In this document: positions 43,160 through 55,747 of the stretch, piece after piece
How the letters are laid out: the number at the start of each line of letters is the position of its first letter
How positions within the stretch are numbered: position 1 is the first letter of the stretch
Assembly: GCA_037178675.1 (NCBI GenBank)
Contig: JAYMGJ010000542.1
Span: 1 to 64,000, forward strand
Direction of reading: 5' to 3'
DNA length: 64,000 nucleotides
Origin: Scleroderma bovista
Lineage: Eukaryota > Basidiomycota > Agaricomycetes > Boletales > Sclerodermataceae
Made by a program: the position numbers and the translations under genes
The notes under the pieces: model-generated
Seen by the model: only the letters and a program-made list of their open reading frames with translations
Told to the model about the DNA's origin: nothing
Database searches by the model: none

Positions 43160-43850
43160 GTGTATCAATTTTGGGTCTGACCCAGTTTTGCAATGGTTGA
43201 CAACTTTTTTGCTCAACAGGCCTGACCCAGTTTTGCAGTACTTGACAACTTTTTTTCTCAACAGGCCTGACCCAGTTCTGCAATGTCAGCCTGACCCAGT
43301 TTTGCAATGCTTGACAACTTTTTCCTCAACAGGCCTGACCCAGTTCTGCAATGTCAGCCTGACTCAGTTTTGCAATGCTTGACAACTTTTTTTCTCAACA
43401 GGCCTGATCCAGTTCTGCAATGTATATACAATGTCAGCCTGACCCAGTTTTGCAATGCTTGACAATTTTTTCCTCAAAAGACCTGACCCAATTCTGCCAT
43501 GTCAGCCTGACCCAGTTTTGCAGTAATTGACAACTTTTTTCTCAACAGGCCTGACCCAGTTTTGCAATGTATCTACAACATCGGCCAGTCCCAGCTTTGC
43601 AACACTTGTCAATTTTTTTGTTCAACAGGCCTGACCCAGTTTTACAATGCTCCCACCAGTCCCAGTTCTGCAATTTTTATCAAACATCAGCCCATCCCAG
43701 TTTTGCAGTGATTAATGTCCCTCAGGCCTGTACCAGATTTGCAATAATAGAAAACATTGGCCTGGCCCAGTTTTGCGAGCATCGGCCGGCGTTGGCTAGT
43801 CCCACCTTTACAGGCAAATGTACATGTCCAATGACCCACTTTTGCGAGTG
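43160..43850 (+). repeat. Tandem array of ~50-bp units (CCTGACCCAGTTTTGCAATG)
   Basis: More than ten imperfect units alternate GGCCTGACCCAGTT(T/C)TGCA and TTGACAACTTTTTTCTCAAC; the units become shorter and more diverged towards the right. It separates the arm-associated array from the remains of the second chromovirus. Open frames through it are repeats and are not called. Confidence 0.85.
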
Positions 43851-43869
43851 CTTTTGACTGAACTATATG

Positions 43870-45081
43870 TGAAGAAACAGCACTCCTTGAGAAAGGTCTC
43901 GAGGCCAGTGCTCAGGCAGTCGTTGGATCATGATACAGACCATGTGGAATCCACAATCTGGGCCATCTGACTGGTCATTGCCTCCACCGTGGCTGTCAAC
44001 CTGTCCATCTTCTCCAGGAAATGTCTGGTGTTAAAACCGGACCTCAAACCAGACAGACCCGCCACCTCCATGATCTTGTCATTGTCGATGATGACCTTCA
44101 CTGTCTTCTTCTTCTTCCATTTCTCACTGCCTCATGGTGATGTCGTCACTCCCTGCTCTTTCACCTTGCCCTTTCCCTTGTCCACTACCAGACTGGACTC
44201 CCCCACCTCTGGCCACTCACACTTCTCCTTCAACCTGGCACACTTCATACATGCCTGCTGCTTGGGCTTCTCCAGGTCGCGCTCACACACCACGCAGTGC
44301 TTCACACAATGCACACATCTGTGTAGAAGTCAGTGGTGAATACAAGAGAAGGAATAAAAAATGTACCGGACCTTTCCCACCAGACTTGTCTCCAGTTCCT
44401 CCCTTGTCCTCTTCTTTGATGCCTCCTGCGCCATTGCTCTCTGCCTCGCTGCAACCTCTGCAGCCCTCCATTGCACCTCTGCTGCTTGCTTGTGTGCCTT
44501 GCGCTCTGCCTCCTTCCTCGCTTTACGCTCTGCCTCCGCCTTTGCTTGCTCTGCCTCCTCTCAAGCCTTTGCCTCCACCTCTTCATGTGCTCGTCTTTCC
44601 ACCTCTTCCCTATGCTGCTTTTCCTCCCTCTTCACTTGCTTGTGTCGACGATGCTCCTTCGCTTTGGTGTTGAGAATGTCCAACTCGTCTTCACTACCAG
44701 ACTGTGTTGAAGCAATACCTATATATGTAGAGGAACTGCTACTCCAACTCACCTGTTGGGTGGAGTGCACAACCAGAGATGGTAGTGGTAGCTGGTCAAG
44801 AGCTGTTCTATTATATAAGTGATGAACGTTGTTTATATACAACAAATAGTGTGATGTGTGACTGTGACGCGTGACGTGTGACATGTAACATCTACTCTAA
44901 AGAGGACTATTACTAAGTCTACACTAATATGGGTCACAGTCTTGTGCGCACTTCGTCGACGGTTTACACCGGGTGCACGTGCAACTTCAACAGACTGAAG
45001 CTCCAGTGTCGACGCTTTTGTCCAGTCTTTGGACTCAGCAGTAGGGGCAGCAGGGGTGATGGACTTGGCAGGTGCAGACAT
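43870..45081 (-). pseudogene. Zn2Cys6 accessory gene of a second, decayed chromovirus
   Basis: The minus strand starts MSAPAKSITPAAPTAESKDW at 45,081, continues after the nested copia LTR as SGSEDELDILNTKAKEHRRH and the Arg/Glu-rich helix, and then shows CVHCVKHCVVC, an 11-residue linker and CMKCARLKEKC, so all six Cys of the Zn2Cys6 pattern are kept. It further reads EWPEVGESS and VVDKGKGKVKE. It is homologous to 9279-10,348 with the same position next to the LTR and the same antisense direction. It is split by the solo LTR at 44,705-44,992 and has stops in the helix region. Confidence 0.75.
44705..44992 (-). mobile_element. Solo copia LTR with GACTG target duplication
   Basis: This is the inverse of the copia LTRs at 21,516 and 28,103 (starts TGTTGAAGCAATACC, ends GCAACTTCAACA). 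It is flanked by GACTG at 44,700-44,704 and 44,993-44,997, a perfect 5-bp target duplication. It interrupts the Zn2Cys6 gene of the second chromovirus. Confidence 0.95.
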
Positions 45082-45242
45082 GTTGTTAGAAGGCAGGAAA
45101 CTGGGGCAAGAGCAAAAAACCGTCTGATCTTTATAGATCCAAGATTCGTACTCAGACAACCACTCCGGACTCTGCATTGTCTTAGGCGACCACACATCAG
45201 CCTCATTGGGGCCTTATGGGTTCGGCCCTAAAAGGGGGATAC

Positions 45243-45861
45243 TGTTATGACCATGTCCAACTCCGGGTCTTATCCGGTCACTCTGGTCACATCGCAGCTC
45301 TCTACCCCAACTTTGGTCACTCATCACTTGCTCCAGTCATGGACGTGCAGATAACCTTCCGTTAAGTACGACCCTTGGTCTATACCCCATTCACTCTTAC
45401 TACACTTTGCCATCTGCCCTGCCTTGACGTGAGTTCTCCATGAACTCGATATATCCTAGACCTTGTAGCATTTTCACCGGACCTGATTTATTTTACCCAG
45501 ACCTGACTTTATTTTCACCAGACCTGACCTAGTCCTAACTCTGGTCATCCCTTGTCCGCTATTAGGTTGTTTACTTGTCACTGTATGTACTCGACCCTAG
45601 TTTCTACTTAGTATAAGTACCCTCTAGTTTACCTTGTACACCTCAGTCTGAAATCATCTAAGTCACTACTCCTGTTCCCCTGTCTGTCTCCGTCTGACTG
45701 GAACCTACGCAAGGGGTCAATGCTCGCCGTCCTTGTCATTGAATCCAAACGGTCGCAACTCCAGCCTGGGCTAACCTCTGCCCAAATCCCTGATCTCCCC
45801 TCTTGTCCACTTTCGTCCGGACTTGTCCGGACCCCCTACCGGAGTAGACCCAGACTTGACA
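45243..45861 (+). repeat. LTR of the second chromovirus (619 bp)
   Basis: It starts TGTTATGACCATGTCC directly after the purine tract AAAAGGGGGATAC and ends CAGACTTGACA. It is clearly related to the 612-bp LTRs at 8501 and 15,742 but is diverged by many substitutions. The tract position makes it the 3' LTR of an element in plus orientation; its gag-pol and other LTR are gone. It cuts the Plavaka B gene. Confidence 0.85.
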
Positions 45862-48476
45862 GGTCTCTAATGTTGGACTGCCAGAGTCTTGAACTTCATC
45901 CAAGGTTGTGTCATCTCAAAAGCCAGCTTCTTCACAAAAATCAAGAGAATCCAAAGCTTCAGCTTCAATACCTGCTGGAACCAATGGAGTTTCAAGCAGC
46001 CCTATTACACATTTATTAGTAATCATTGTACTGTACTACTAGTGGACATATTATTTAATGCTTACCTTTGGCATACTGCCTAGCTCAAAAGTAGGCTATG
46101 TTGTCAAGTCGCTGATTTGTGACCAGCATTTGACCCAGAGCTTGATAATGGTTTGACCTTCTCCAAGGCTTCTTAACAGCTTGAATGTGTTTGGACTCAG
46201 TAATTGATGAGCAAAGACCATTAGGTGCCCCAAACTGCTGCACCATTTCCTGATAGTGTTGAAGAGCATGAATGCGAGGAATGGATATACCATCAGGACG
46301 AACTTGAACTTTGTCAAAGATAGTATGCTCAGTTTCAAAGCATTTGAGAGCATTTTCCATTGCTTCCAAATCAGCCTCATCCAAAGTGGATTGGTGCACA
46401 ATGTAGCAAAAATCCAAGAATGCTGCAATGGATTGTACCATTTGATTGGGTACATAATGGACAATGGCAGGAAGAAATACCTATAATACAAAAATGAAAA
46501 ATAATAGAACAAAAGGTTTTTAATCTCACTTTCATAAGAGCCTTTGAGTCATTTCCAGTCCACTGTTTAAATCCATGACCTTGAGGGAAGTGTCTGAGAC
46601 CTGGAAAGGGTGGAGCAGCAGCAATACTAGAATTATTATTTATTAAGTATTATCCTAACATTGTTACTAGGGTGTAGATTCTTACCAGCGATCAATATCA
46701 GCCAGAACAGCAGATGCATTTTCTTGATATGCCCATTCAATATACTTCTCTACCCAAGATACTAAATGATCTTTGAATGTCCCCTTGATAATTTGATGAA
46801 GAATATCTGGGGCAATTAACTGATGTATATCTGCTCTAGGAAAGGCAGCTGTAAATGGCTAATTTATAGTTAAATAAATGGTAGTATCCTGACAATTACT
46901 CAAAGGCTTACCAAAATATCATCAATTACCCCATACTCTTTCCAAAGCACTTGTGATCGAAACTTCTCCATCAGGAGTCTAGTGTGTTTCTGATGATGTG
47001 GACAAGCATTCTCTTTGCTATCCAAATCTGTATGATGTGTAGTGCATCTAAAACAATATTTGTTGAACTACAATGTAAATAGTTTAGATGCATTACCCAC
47101 TTTGGACACCATCCTTGAACAATACAAGCCAACAAGGCTTGCTCTGGATAATCAGCAATATATGGACCAATACCATAGATAGCCCTTCGATAATGCCCAT
47201 CAGCACATAGTGTTACTTCTGGTTTCAACATTGCTGGGCACATAGTTTCAAGTGCAGCAGTCAATGAGGAATGGAACAAATGACAATGAAAAGTGTGAAA
47301 TTCTGCATCTGATTCAAATTCTCAATCCGCTATCATTGCTCATATTAAATAAATTTTAAATTTTAGAAGAGAGCTTACTTACTTTTGGGTATAGAAAGAA
47401 ATCCTAATAGGCTCACAGCTTGACCATGGCCATGGCATGCACAATTATGCACATTACCAGTACTAATGTAGATTGGCCAATACTCATTATTGCCAGTTGC
47501 AACTGAGACAGTGGTTTTGTCACTTCCTAGAATAATAGGCACAAACATTGCACCATGATTTTCTGGGTCTTTTGAAAGTTCATTCTAGTAAAATTGAAGT
47601 CAGTAAAAATAATATCAGCAAATCACAAATCCTTACACACTGTTCCCATGCCCAGTTTCCAGTCATGAAATCTGACCAAACACGCTGATGATTATGACCA
47701 AACACTTGACGAGGAGCATAGTCAATAAAGTCCTTTATCTCTGGATTTGATAGTTGCTTCTGAACCAAAGCCTTTGGATCCCGAATCCATATATCATAAG
47801 TTCCTCGTTTCCAGGTTGGTACATTGAAATCTCCATCTTCAAAGCTTTCCACATCAGCATGCTGTATTAAAATGCATTCCCATTTCTCTCCAGGGGAAAT
47901 ATCATCAATCAAGCCATATAGCTCTTTATGGTTGGCAAATGGTGGGGTTCCCCTTTCATCCAGGGCTGCCAGTACATCCATCAATTCATCAATTCGACCA
48001 CCAGGCATTTGGTCACGACAATATAAGAAGTCTGCAAGCTCAAATTGAGCACGACTTTGAAATGGGTGCCAAGATCCATCTGTCTGATCAGCAGTTGAAC
48101 TTGGGACACTAGTAGTATCAGATGGTAGATTTTGACCATCAGTATTACAAGGTGTACCTAGGCTCACCAGTCATCAGTCATTTATTATTAGATCTGAACA
48201 ATTGAACAATCATACCATCCAGAATGGGGTGAACTGTAAAGTAGGAACCTTGAAGAGGCACCTGTGCTCCCAAATTTCCCTCTGAACCACCTTCTGGGTT
48301 TGAGTTTCCCCCCTGGAAAGGATGTTGATGAGGTCGAGATGGTCTTTGAAGTGTGCTATGAACAGCATTTCTATGTCATACATAAGCTCCTTGTGACACA
48401 AAGCCTCTTCGACATGAGGGTGCAACTGGATGTGCACAGTAGAACTGATGTGGCTTATATGTTGAAGCCATGGCAC
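45862..48476 (-). CDS. Plavaka-family transposase, copy B, nearly complete but 3' cut
   Basis: On the minus strand: MPWLQHISHISSTVHIQLHP (48,476), GGRIDELMDVLAAL, DDISPGEKWECILIQHAD, GTYDIWIRDPKALVQKQLSN, QRVWSDFMTGNWAWEQC, then after introns VPIILGSDKTTVSVATG, DGHYRRAIYGIGPYIADYPE, VQGWCPK, PDILHQIIKGTFKDHLVSW, FPGLRHFPQGHGFKQWTGND, and AFLDFCYIVHQSTLDEADLE, FGAPNGLCSSITESKHIQAV, NQRLDNIAYF (46,085). These are hallmark blocks of Plavaka transposases. Introns of ~50-70 nt with GT..AG separate them. A last acidic piece (GLLETPLVPAGIEAEALDSL) with one TGA runs to 45,862, where the chromovirus LTR interrupts. Stops seen in copy A are absent here, but the cut C-terminus argues against activity. 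Confidence 0.8.
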
Positions 48477-48905
48477 CTAGTACTGTAACTTGGTTGAATA
48501 GTTTTACTATAGTCCAAATAAATAATAGCTAGCATCATCATGATGGATGAAGATTTACTATGGCATTACCTGGTTTGTCACAAGCACAAAGTTCCAACTG
48601 TGAGACTTGTAAGTTCATGCAGACAATCCATGAATCCTATGACACCTACATGTTTTCAGTCAATGGTACTCAACCACAAGAACACAGTAAAAACTCCCAG
48701 AGTTTCTGATTTGCTCAGCTCCAACAATGGATGAGAATAAAGTCACACAGGCTCTACACTACATACAAAGCTGAACAATGAGTACAAACATGGTGCAAAG
48801 GTTTGTGGTGCAGTTTACATTTGTTTGTTGCATGCACACAAAGTTCCAAGACTTGTTTGTGATGACCTGTGACCTTCTGTCAACACCACCTCCTTTCCTC
48901 TGTCA

Positions 48906-51900
48906 ATGGTGGTCACTCAACCAAAGAATAAGGAGGCTCACCCAGGGATACCTGACCTGCCTAGTCCCAAACAATGAGCAGGTCAATCCAAAGTCACCAA
49001 GGGGACACAACAGAAACAGCACGAACTTGCTGTCACAGAGGTGGCTGCCCTTGAGATGGAGTTACTTATAGAGCAGGAATGTGCTCGAGCAAATGCACGT
49101 CAGCCCGCCGGCTCTGGTGTCAGCAAGAAGCCACATGGCCAGATAACAGGACAAGTGGGCAGCCAACGAAAACCATCAGTCAAGTTTGCTAACTTGGGGG
49201 CAGGTACATACGACTGTTTTACAGTGCAAGTAAAGAATACTAATGTCAGAGTGATAGCCACAATGTCTCCGAGACACAATGACAGAGATGATGATCAGAC
49301 AATGGCAGACACGACAGCAGTGCCACAGAAACAGAGATCAGTTGGTGGACGATCTGGTAATCAAACAGCTGCGGTAACTGTGGAGGGTGATGGAGGCAAT
49401 CTAATTACTGATGAGGTGGTGTGGACTGAAAATCAAGATGGGGGTCATGCCAAAATGGAGAGTGCTGATGGAGGGTCAGACTTGAAGCAGAACTCAAAGG
49501 TATGCTCACCAAACTTGAAAGTGGGTGCATTGAACTTAATCAATCATCCCGACAGAAGGGAATGGTGAAGGGGAAAGGGGTGGCTGGCACAGTGAGGGAC
49601 GCAGTTCATCTGCAGAAAGAAGCACTGAAGAAAAACTCACATCAGCCAACTGCAGGCACGTCATCCGCTCCACTTACCAATAGCCCTGACAACAGAGAGT
49701 CTTCAGAGGACAATGACAGTGGAGGACAACAGGGTATTGGAGAGAAACAAGGGAGCATGGTGAGGGGAAAGAAAAGAGCTGGCAATGAGGCCAGTGAGGC
49801 TGTGGACAGCACGAAGAGGAAGACACCTGCAAAAGGCAATTCTGAATCCGATTCATCTGAGTCACCTCCATGGTAAGTGACTCGTGTTTCACGTGTGTTT
49901 GTTTGCAGCTCACCATCGCTCTCCCATGGACTTAATCCGCACTCCCATCATTTCCATTGTTTATCACAGGCCTCCAAAGAAGAAAAACCGGCTGTCTCTC
50001 ATGCCCACCTCTGAATGCTCTCCACAAGTTTCAGGCTTCCTTCCCAACTGGAAGCCTGATGTTTGCTGTAGCTCTACACAATCCAAGCCAGGATCTGCAT
50101 CAAATACAAATCCCTCAAAACACTGTAAGTTTGCCTCCTTTTAATGGCCTTATACTAACTTTCAATGCTTTCAGCACTAAGTACTACAACTCACTCTCAA
50201 CCCGGTAAGTTATCATCACGTTCCATCAATTCTTGCTACTAATTACGAACTTTAGCCCTTGTTTACCAGTCTTATGGTGGACTTGCTGATCAAGCTGATG
50301 CAAACACTGATGACCCTGTCTCCTTGCAATCAGATTTTGAACCACCTTCCCCATCACAGTACAACCTGCCGTACTCTTCATTGCCCGTCATGCGGGTCTC
50401 TCATGCATCTCAGCATTTGGAGACTGTGATCCCAGGTGTTGAACCTGACAAGGTAATATTCAAGCATAACAGCACTAACAGACAGCCAGGTCGAGACAAA
50501 GAAACAATGGGACACGAACACAATGATAACGATGACAAGGAAGATAGCAGGCACAAAGTGGCTGCAAGCAAACTGCTTTCAAAGGTAAGATATTTACATT
50601 ACTTTAGACTATGTAGTTGTGTTCACCAATGCCCTGTCAAGGCAGTGCCAACATGTTCATTAGTGCCTAGGACGAATGTTGGCGCAAACACACCAGCATC
50701 ATCCCAAGGTCCAGCCCAACATGTGCCCACCGTGTCTGCACAGAGATGCCAGGCAGTACCCACCAGTGTGGGTCGTCAGCAAGGAAATCCAACTTGTAAC
50801 AATGAACAAACGGAAGACAGCAAGGGTGAGGCAAGCAGGCTACCCAAAGTAAGTACTGCTTTTCATTTGCAGCCCAACGTGTGCCCACCGTGTCTACACA
50901 GGGATGCCAGGCAGCGCCAACCAGTGCAGGTCATCAGCAAGGAAATCTGACTCGCGACAACAGATGAATGGAAGACAGCGAGGGTGAGGCAAGCAAGCTA
51001 CCCAAAGTAAGTACTGCTTTAATTTCAACTATCTATTCACATTTTCCAGCCGCCTGTGAAGGTAACACGTCCATCTACATTAACATGCAAGGTACCTGGC
51101 ACATCCAAACATAGTTCAACTCATGGGCCCCACCCAGCAGCTGCCACATTAGAATGTGATGGTGATCAAGAGGCGCCAAGCTCTGATGACGACAATGACA
51201 GCCACGACCTACAGGAAAGACAACAGCCTGGAAGACAAAAGCGGCGCAAGGCATCGACATTCTGCAATGTGGACCTCCCTGGTCTCCTGAGTTCAATGTT
51301 GACATGGCACAATGGATTCCTTCCGCTTTGGTTTCAGTATCTTGCAACAGTTGACAACATTTGGAGTCTTAGCCACCTGGAGCACATTGCTACAGCACAA
51401 ACCATCTGGAGCCACATGATGGGGAATATTCCCCATATTCTTGCTTCTAATGACGAGCCAGTTTTCTATTTGATAGTCTCCATGCTATTCTACCACCCAT
51501 AACTAACCTTTTTCATTCATATTTGAAGCAACGCACCTATGAGTGGCGCAGTGGGATGGCTGATCATGCAGTGAAGGCTGTCGTGGCCTTCTTTGATCAA
51601 TATGAAGAGTTCAGTGCCCTTGATGCTCATGTGGTGTATGTTGGCTGGGCAGTCCCTGAACCTGAGGAACGTATTGATCAGCACGGACAGAAGATTCTTG
51701 TCCCACCACAGCTATTTCCATACATGTGGCAGGTTGTTGATGAAAGCAACCCTGAAAGCCCAGTATGCTACTAATCTGTTAGTATTTGATGGTGCTCAAA
51801 TCCTGTCTAGGTTGCACAAGGTCCATTCCAACATGAGTGTATCCTGGATACATTGGCCTTCTTTCTTGAGAGTACTTGCAATGTTCCAAGTAATGTTCAT

Positions 51901-52105
51901 GCTCACAGATACCCACGAGGAGCTCTGGCTCTTGCAACTGTGGCTGTGTGTCCATCTCTGCCTTTGTGAGTTTGACTGACCAATATTACTTCTAGGTTGA
52001 GAGAGCATTCCGATATTGGGCAACTGGTAATTTCGTGCTCCCAGAAAAGAAAAGTGTTTGCAAGTTCTCAGCTGCTCAGTGGGCATTTGCTACTAATGAA
52101 GTTAT
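48906..52105 (+). pseudogene. Unrecognised gene of Plavaka unit B
   Basis: It starts MVVTQPKNKEAHPGIPDLP, divergent from the transposase with about 430 bp between the starts. An in-frame TGA follows at about 48,975, where copy A has three fewer bases (PKQAGQ). The gene continues VTEVAALEMELLIEQECARA, a low-complexity middle (49,100-51,050) with several short introns and the repeated QPNVCPPCLHRDARQ-type piece, then FCNVDLPGLLSSMLTWHNGF, WSHMMGNIPHILASNDEPVF, WRSGMADHAVKAVVAFFDQY, VGWAVPEPEERIDQHGQKIL, PPQLFPYMWQVVDESNPESP and a last exon ending TNEVMDS, where the minisatellite begins. No named domain is recognised. It is homologous to 3216-6934. Confidence 0.6.
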
Positions 52106-52109
52106 GGAC

Positions 52110-52475
52110 TCTTGGTCTGACTGGTCTGGCTGGTCTGACTGACTACTGGTCTGGTTGGTCTGGTTGGTCTGACTGACTACTGGTCTGGTTGGTCTGGTTG
52201 GTCTGGCTGGTCTGGCTGGTCTGGCTGGTCTGGCTGGTCTGGCTGGTCTGGCTGGTCTGGCTGGTCTGGCTGGTCTGACTGACTACTGGTCTGACTGGTC
52301 TGGCTGGTCTGGCTGGTCTGGCTGGTCTGACTGACTACTGGTCTGACTGGTCTGGTTGGTCTGACTGACTACTGGTCTGACTAGTCTGACTGGTCTGGTT
52401 GGTCTGGCTGGTCTGACTGGTCTGGTTGGTCTGGCTGGTCTGGCCATCTGATTCCAGACACCCCTGGACTGATGG
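52110..52475 (-). repeat. CAGAC-type minisatellite, unit B
   Basis: Repeats of GGTCTGGCT/GGTCTGACT in 5-10 bp periods, the inverse of 2445-3165. It starts exactly inside the last exon of the unrecognised gene, so the 3' end present in copy A (3216-3380) is missing here. The following 100 bp (to ~52,580) match 2396-2450 inverted. Confidence 0.9.
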
Positions 52476-53049
52476 TCTGACATGGTCTGACCAACTTATC
52501 ACACTTATCCATCTTAACCCTCTGATTTCAGACCATCCAGACACCATAAGTGGGTTAAGACCAATTGTCAACTTGCTGATGCATGTCGATGCTCAATGTA
52601 GTAGACTGAGGGACATGGGAGAAGAGGGAAGAACCACAGCAATGTGTCTGACTTCAACACATTGAACTTTGCACATATGCCTTATCAGGCATTTTGATTA
52701 TCTCAACCATCTTGGAATGTCAATATTATATAATGATAATGCTGTTACAAAATATGTGGGGTAATTGTTGTGACTTCTCGCACAAAATCCACCATCCCCA
52801 GACTCACCTGTGTTGAACCGTTCGCTATGGTCTGCCTTAAGTCCAGATGCAATTGCTGTCTTATTACTATTAGTTAGAGGATTTAAATTTTTGATCCTTT
52901 ACATAGGTACATATGAATGCCATTGACAAGCTACTATAGAAAACAACAATGATGTATTATTATGAGTAGCAAGGGGACAGAACAAAAACATGTGCAACAA
53001 GGACAGAATTGGAATGAGGTCGAATTTTGCCACTCAGTGACCCACCTGT

Positions 53050-53935
53050 GATCAACCCAAGTAAGAGACATGATGTAGAGGTAGAACCTGTCCATTAAGT
53101 AGTGATTGTGTGTCACAGGCCCCCCTTCCCCCCCAGGTCAGTGATGGTGTTGCTGTGTATGACATTTGACTTCTTTCATCAAGCACTCCAGTGATGACAA
53201 AGCCAACACAATCTGAAAGGTTTGCAGTGCCAGTTAGTGTGGGGGGCAGGGGCGGGGGGTTTGGAGAGGCGGATGATAATGTAGAGTATGCGGGTGATGG
53301 TGTTTCTGGGGGCAAACCAAATGAGGGCAGTGGAGGCACATAATACACCTTGGGTGGGGAGGGATACTGTTGATTGTTTGATGGTGATGGGCTGATGCCA
53401 CAACTGGGGGCGAATGGTATGGCAGTGGGCAGTGGAGTCAACTTCTTTGTTAATGGAGGGATATTAGTAGGAGAGTGCTTGAACATGATCTGATAACTTT
53501 GAGTACCCCAGTAATGAGGAAGCCGATACGATCTGGGCTGAAAGGCCACCAATGCCAGCTGGGGTGGGGAGCAACACAGAGGAGGTGGGGGATGATGTAG
53601 AGTATTATGTCGGTGAGGTGGGGACAAACTGAATGTGGGTAATATAGCCACATAATGTACATTTGGCGGTGAGCACCACTGCTTGTTTGACAGTGACATG
53701 ATGAGGCCACAAGTGGGGGCGAACAGTATAGCAGAGTATGGTGTGGTCAACTTCTTTGTTAGTTGGGGCCCACAAAGTCCATGCACACCATTGCTTCCTC
53801 GAATTCCTCTGATGTCACCAAATCAACGTTCAGATCCCTCTCCAAATATTGGCATGTCTCTTTCTCCATCCAGTTGATTTCCCTCAGCTGGAACATTCCC
53901 TGCATGACGATTGATGACTGCAATTTGTTCAAGTA
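53050..53935 (-). pseudogene. Second cyclin gene fragment
   Basis: The minus strand reads SSIVMQGMFQLREINWMEKE, CQYLERDLNVDLVTSEEFEE and VCMDFVGPN, then a Pro/His-rich tail with stops and two partly duplicated sections (PLLTKKL.. at 53,430 and 53,750; SLSNKQWCSPPNVHYV-like and PSNNQQYPSPPKVYYV). It is homologous to 37,135-37,797 along nearly the whole length, including the tail. It is not functional as it stands. Confidence 0.65.
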
Positions 53936-53939
53936 ATGC

Positions 53940-55740
53940 CTGTTGTCGCCAATCCCTCATATTTCAGAGGACAGAGGGTAAGAGATACAGAGGTCTGATG
54001 AATGTTAGAGTTGCCAGAAGGCAGAGGGAACAGAGGAGGATGTTGAGGAGTTCACAGGAAGTATTCAAGTTGATATTCAAACTGAGGGACAATCCCCTCA
54101 GTGTGCAGAGTACTTATACTTTACATCAGGTGAATATAACTGAAGGTGACCATGGTCAAATCCAAATAGGAGACATACTTGATCATATGCTATCAGCATG
54201 TGTGAGCCATGAGGGATGTGATCAAGAGTGACATGGTGGTACATCGGAATTGTCAATCACAACATCTGTAGCAGTGAATATAACTAAAGGTGACCATGGT
54301 CGCATCCAAATAGGAGACATACCTGATCATATGCCATCAGCAGGTGTGAGCCATGAGGGGTGTGATCAAGTACAATGCATATTGATAGAAAAATTTCATT
54401 CATGTCAACTCTCCCAGACAATATATAGTCTGATCATATGGTGTATCAACATGATGATGTAGAATGTACTTGGGTTATGTAATAATGTTAGGTAATGCAT
54501 TGTCAAAGTCTCACCAATTCCCTGATGCAACTGTAGAAATTGTCACTTGGTTTGGCATCCCATATTGAAGAAGCTGGATTCGATGTTGTGGAGTGATGTT
54601 GCCATTTTCAGGGAATATCTCAGGTGCACGACCCAGTCATGTTGCTTCAACTGGGAACAACATTCAAATGCCTAGACTTCATTGCAGCAATGTTTCTGAA
54701 ATGGAAGCATGTGGACAGACATTCCACAGCTTGGCATCAGTACATTGAAAGCAACCAATAGCAGTTACAGCTGTTTTCAATTGTTTGGGGAAAAATCAAA
54801 ATTTGGTCTGTGGGAATTGCCAGAAAAGACCCCAAAAGTAGCCCTAGATATCTTGTTGGAAAAATATTTAGTACCATTTTAATGCCGCCAGCTTGTCATA
54901 TGCCCCATTAGGGTTATAATGAGCATTGTCAGGCATTCCAATTACCCAGTCCTATTAATAATGGTATTAAAATAGACTATTCCAGCATTTTCAGCGCATT
55001 GTAAGGCCTGTCCAACCTGCCTGCCACATCTCCCTTTTGTACAATGCACAGTGCCTCTCCCTCCCAGATACCTTATTCCCAGCTTTAAGTACTCACATTC
55101 TTTTGTCATCCCTACTCCTTCCAGCACATCAGAAGCCCCACCATCCACCTTCTGGAGCTGCTTTTGCCGTCGTCATCTGACTCAACTTTCCTTATTATAT
55201 CATGCATGCCCCCCATCACACAAAACTGCACCCCTCCATCACCTTTGTGGCACTCCTCCTTCCACAACTGAAGGTGTGTTTTCCCACCACATGGGGATCA
55301 TCAGGCCACCATCTCTTCGTATCCACATTCATGTTGGCCAGTAAGGGCAGGTATTGCAAGGGCACAGCACATATGCTGAAGCCAAAGTCCTCACCACCTC
55401 CACAACCTCTCCACCTGTTGTCGACACCCCTTCATACTTAACTCCACTTGTGCTGGAGTTCATCGGGGAAACCAGTTTTGACAGTCATGGGCATTACCAC
55501 AGAGGCAATTCTGGCAATTGCTCATTCTAATTGAGGAAAAGCCCCTAAAATAACCTAATGGTCAGTATATTTGAAACCCTACTGTAGTCATACCTAAATT
55601 AGAAGTAGACCCCTGTATCACAGGGAGGTCATTAGGAACCACTGGTGATCACTCCCAAATAATATATAGATATGCCTTAAAATGAAATGTACAATGAAAG
55701 AAACATGAGAACAGGAATAAAGGTACTCCTACTAACAATG
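53940..55740. other. Low-content region with a direct duplication
   Basis: No gene is recognised. A ~100-bp block at 54,129-54,231 (GGTGACCATGGTCAAATCC.., GGAGACATACTTGATCATATG, GTGTGAGCCATGAGGG) is repeated at 54,275-54,370 with few changes. Short open frames such as 54,942-55,148 (minus) show no known motif. Confidence 0.5.
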
Positions 55741-55747
55741 GTCATTT

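Noticed and set aside
42600..43850. A CRISPR-like array
   Set aside because: Repeats are direct but without unique spacers of fixed length, and the genome is eukaryotic; these are satellites.
43158..43860. Open frames in the 50-bp tandem array
   Set aside because: They are repeat translations without conservation beyond the DNA period.
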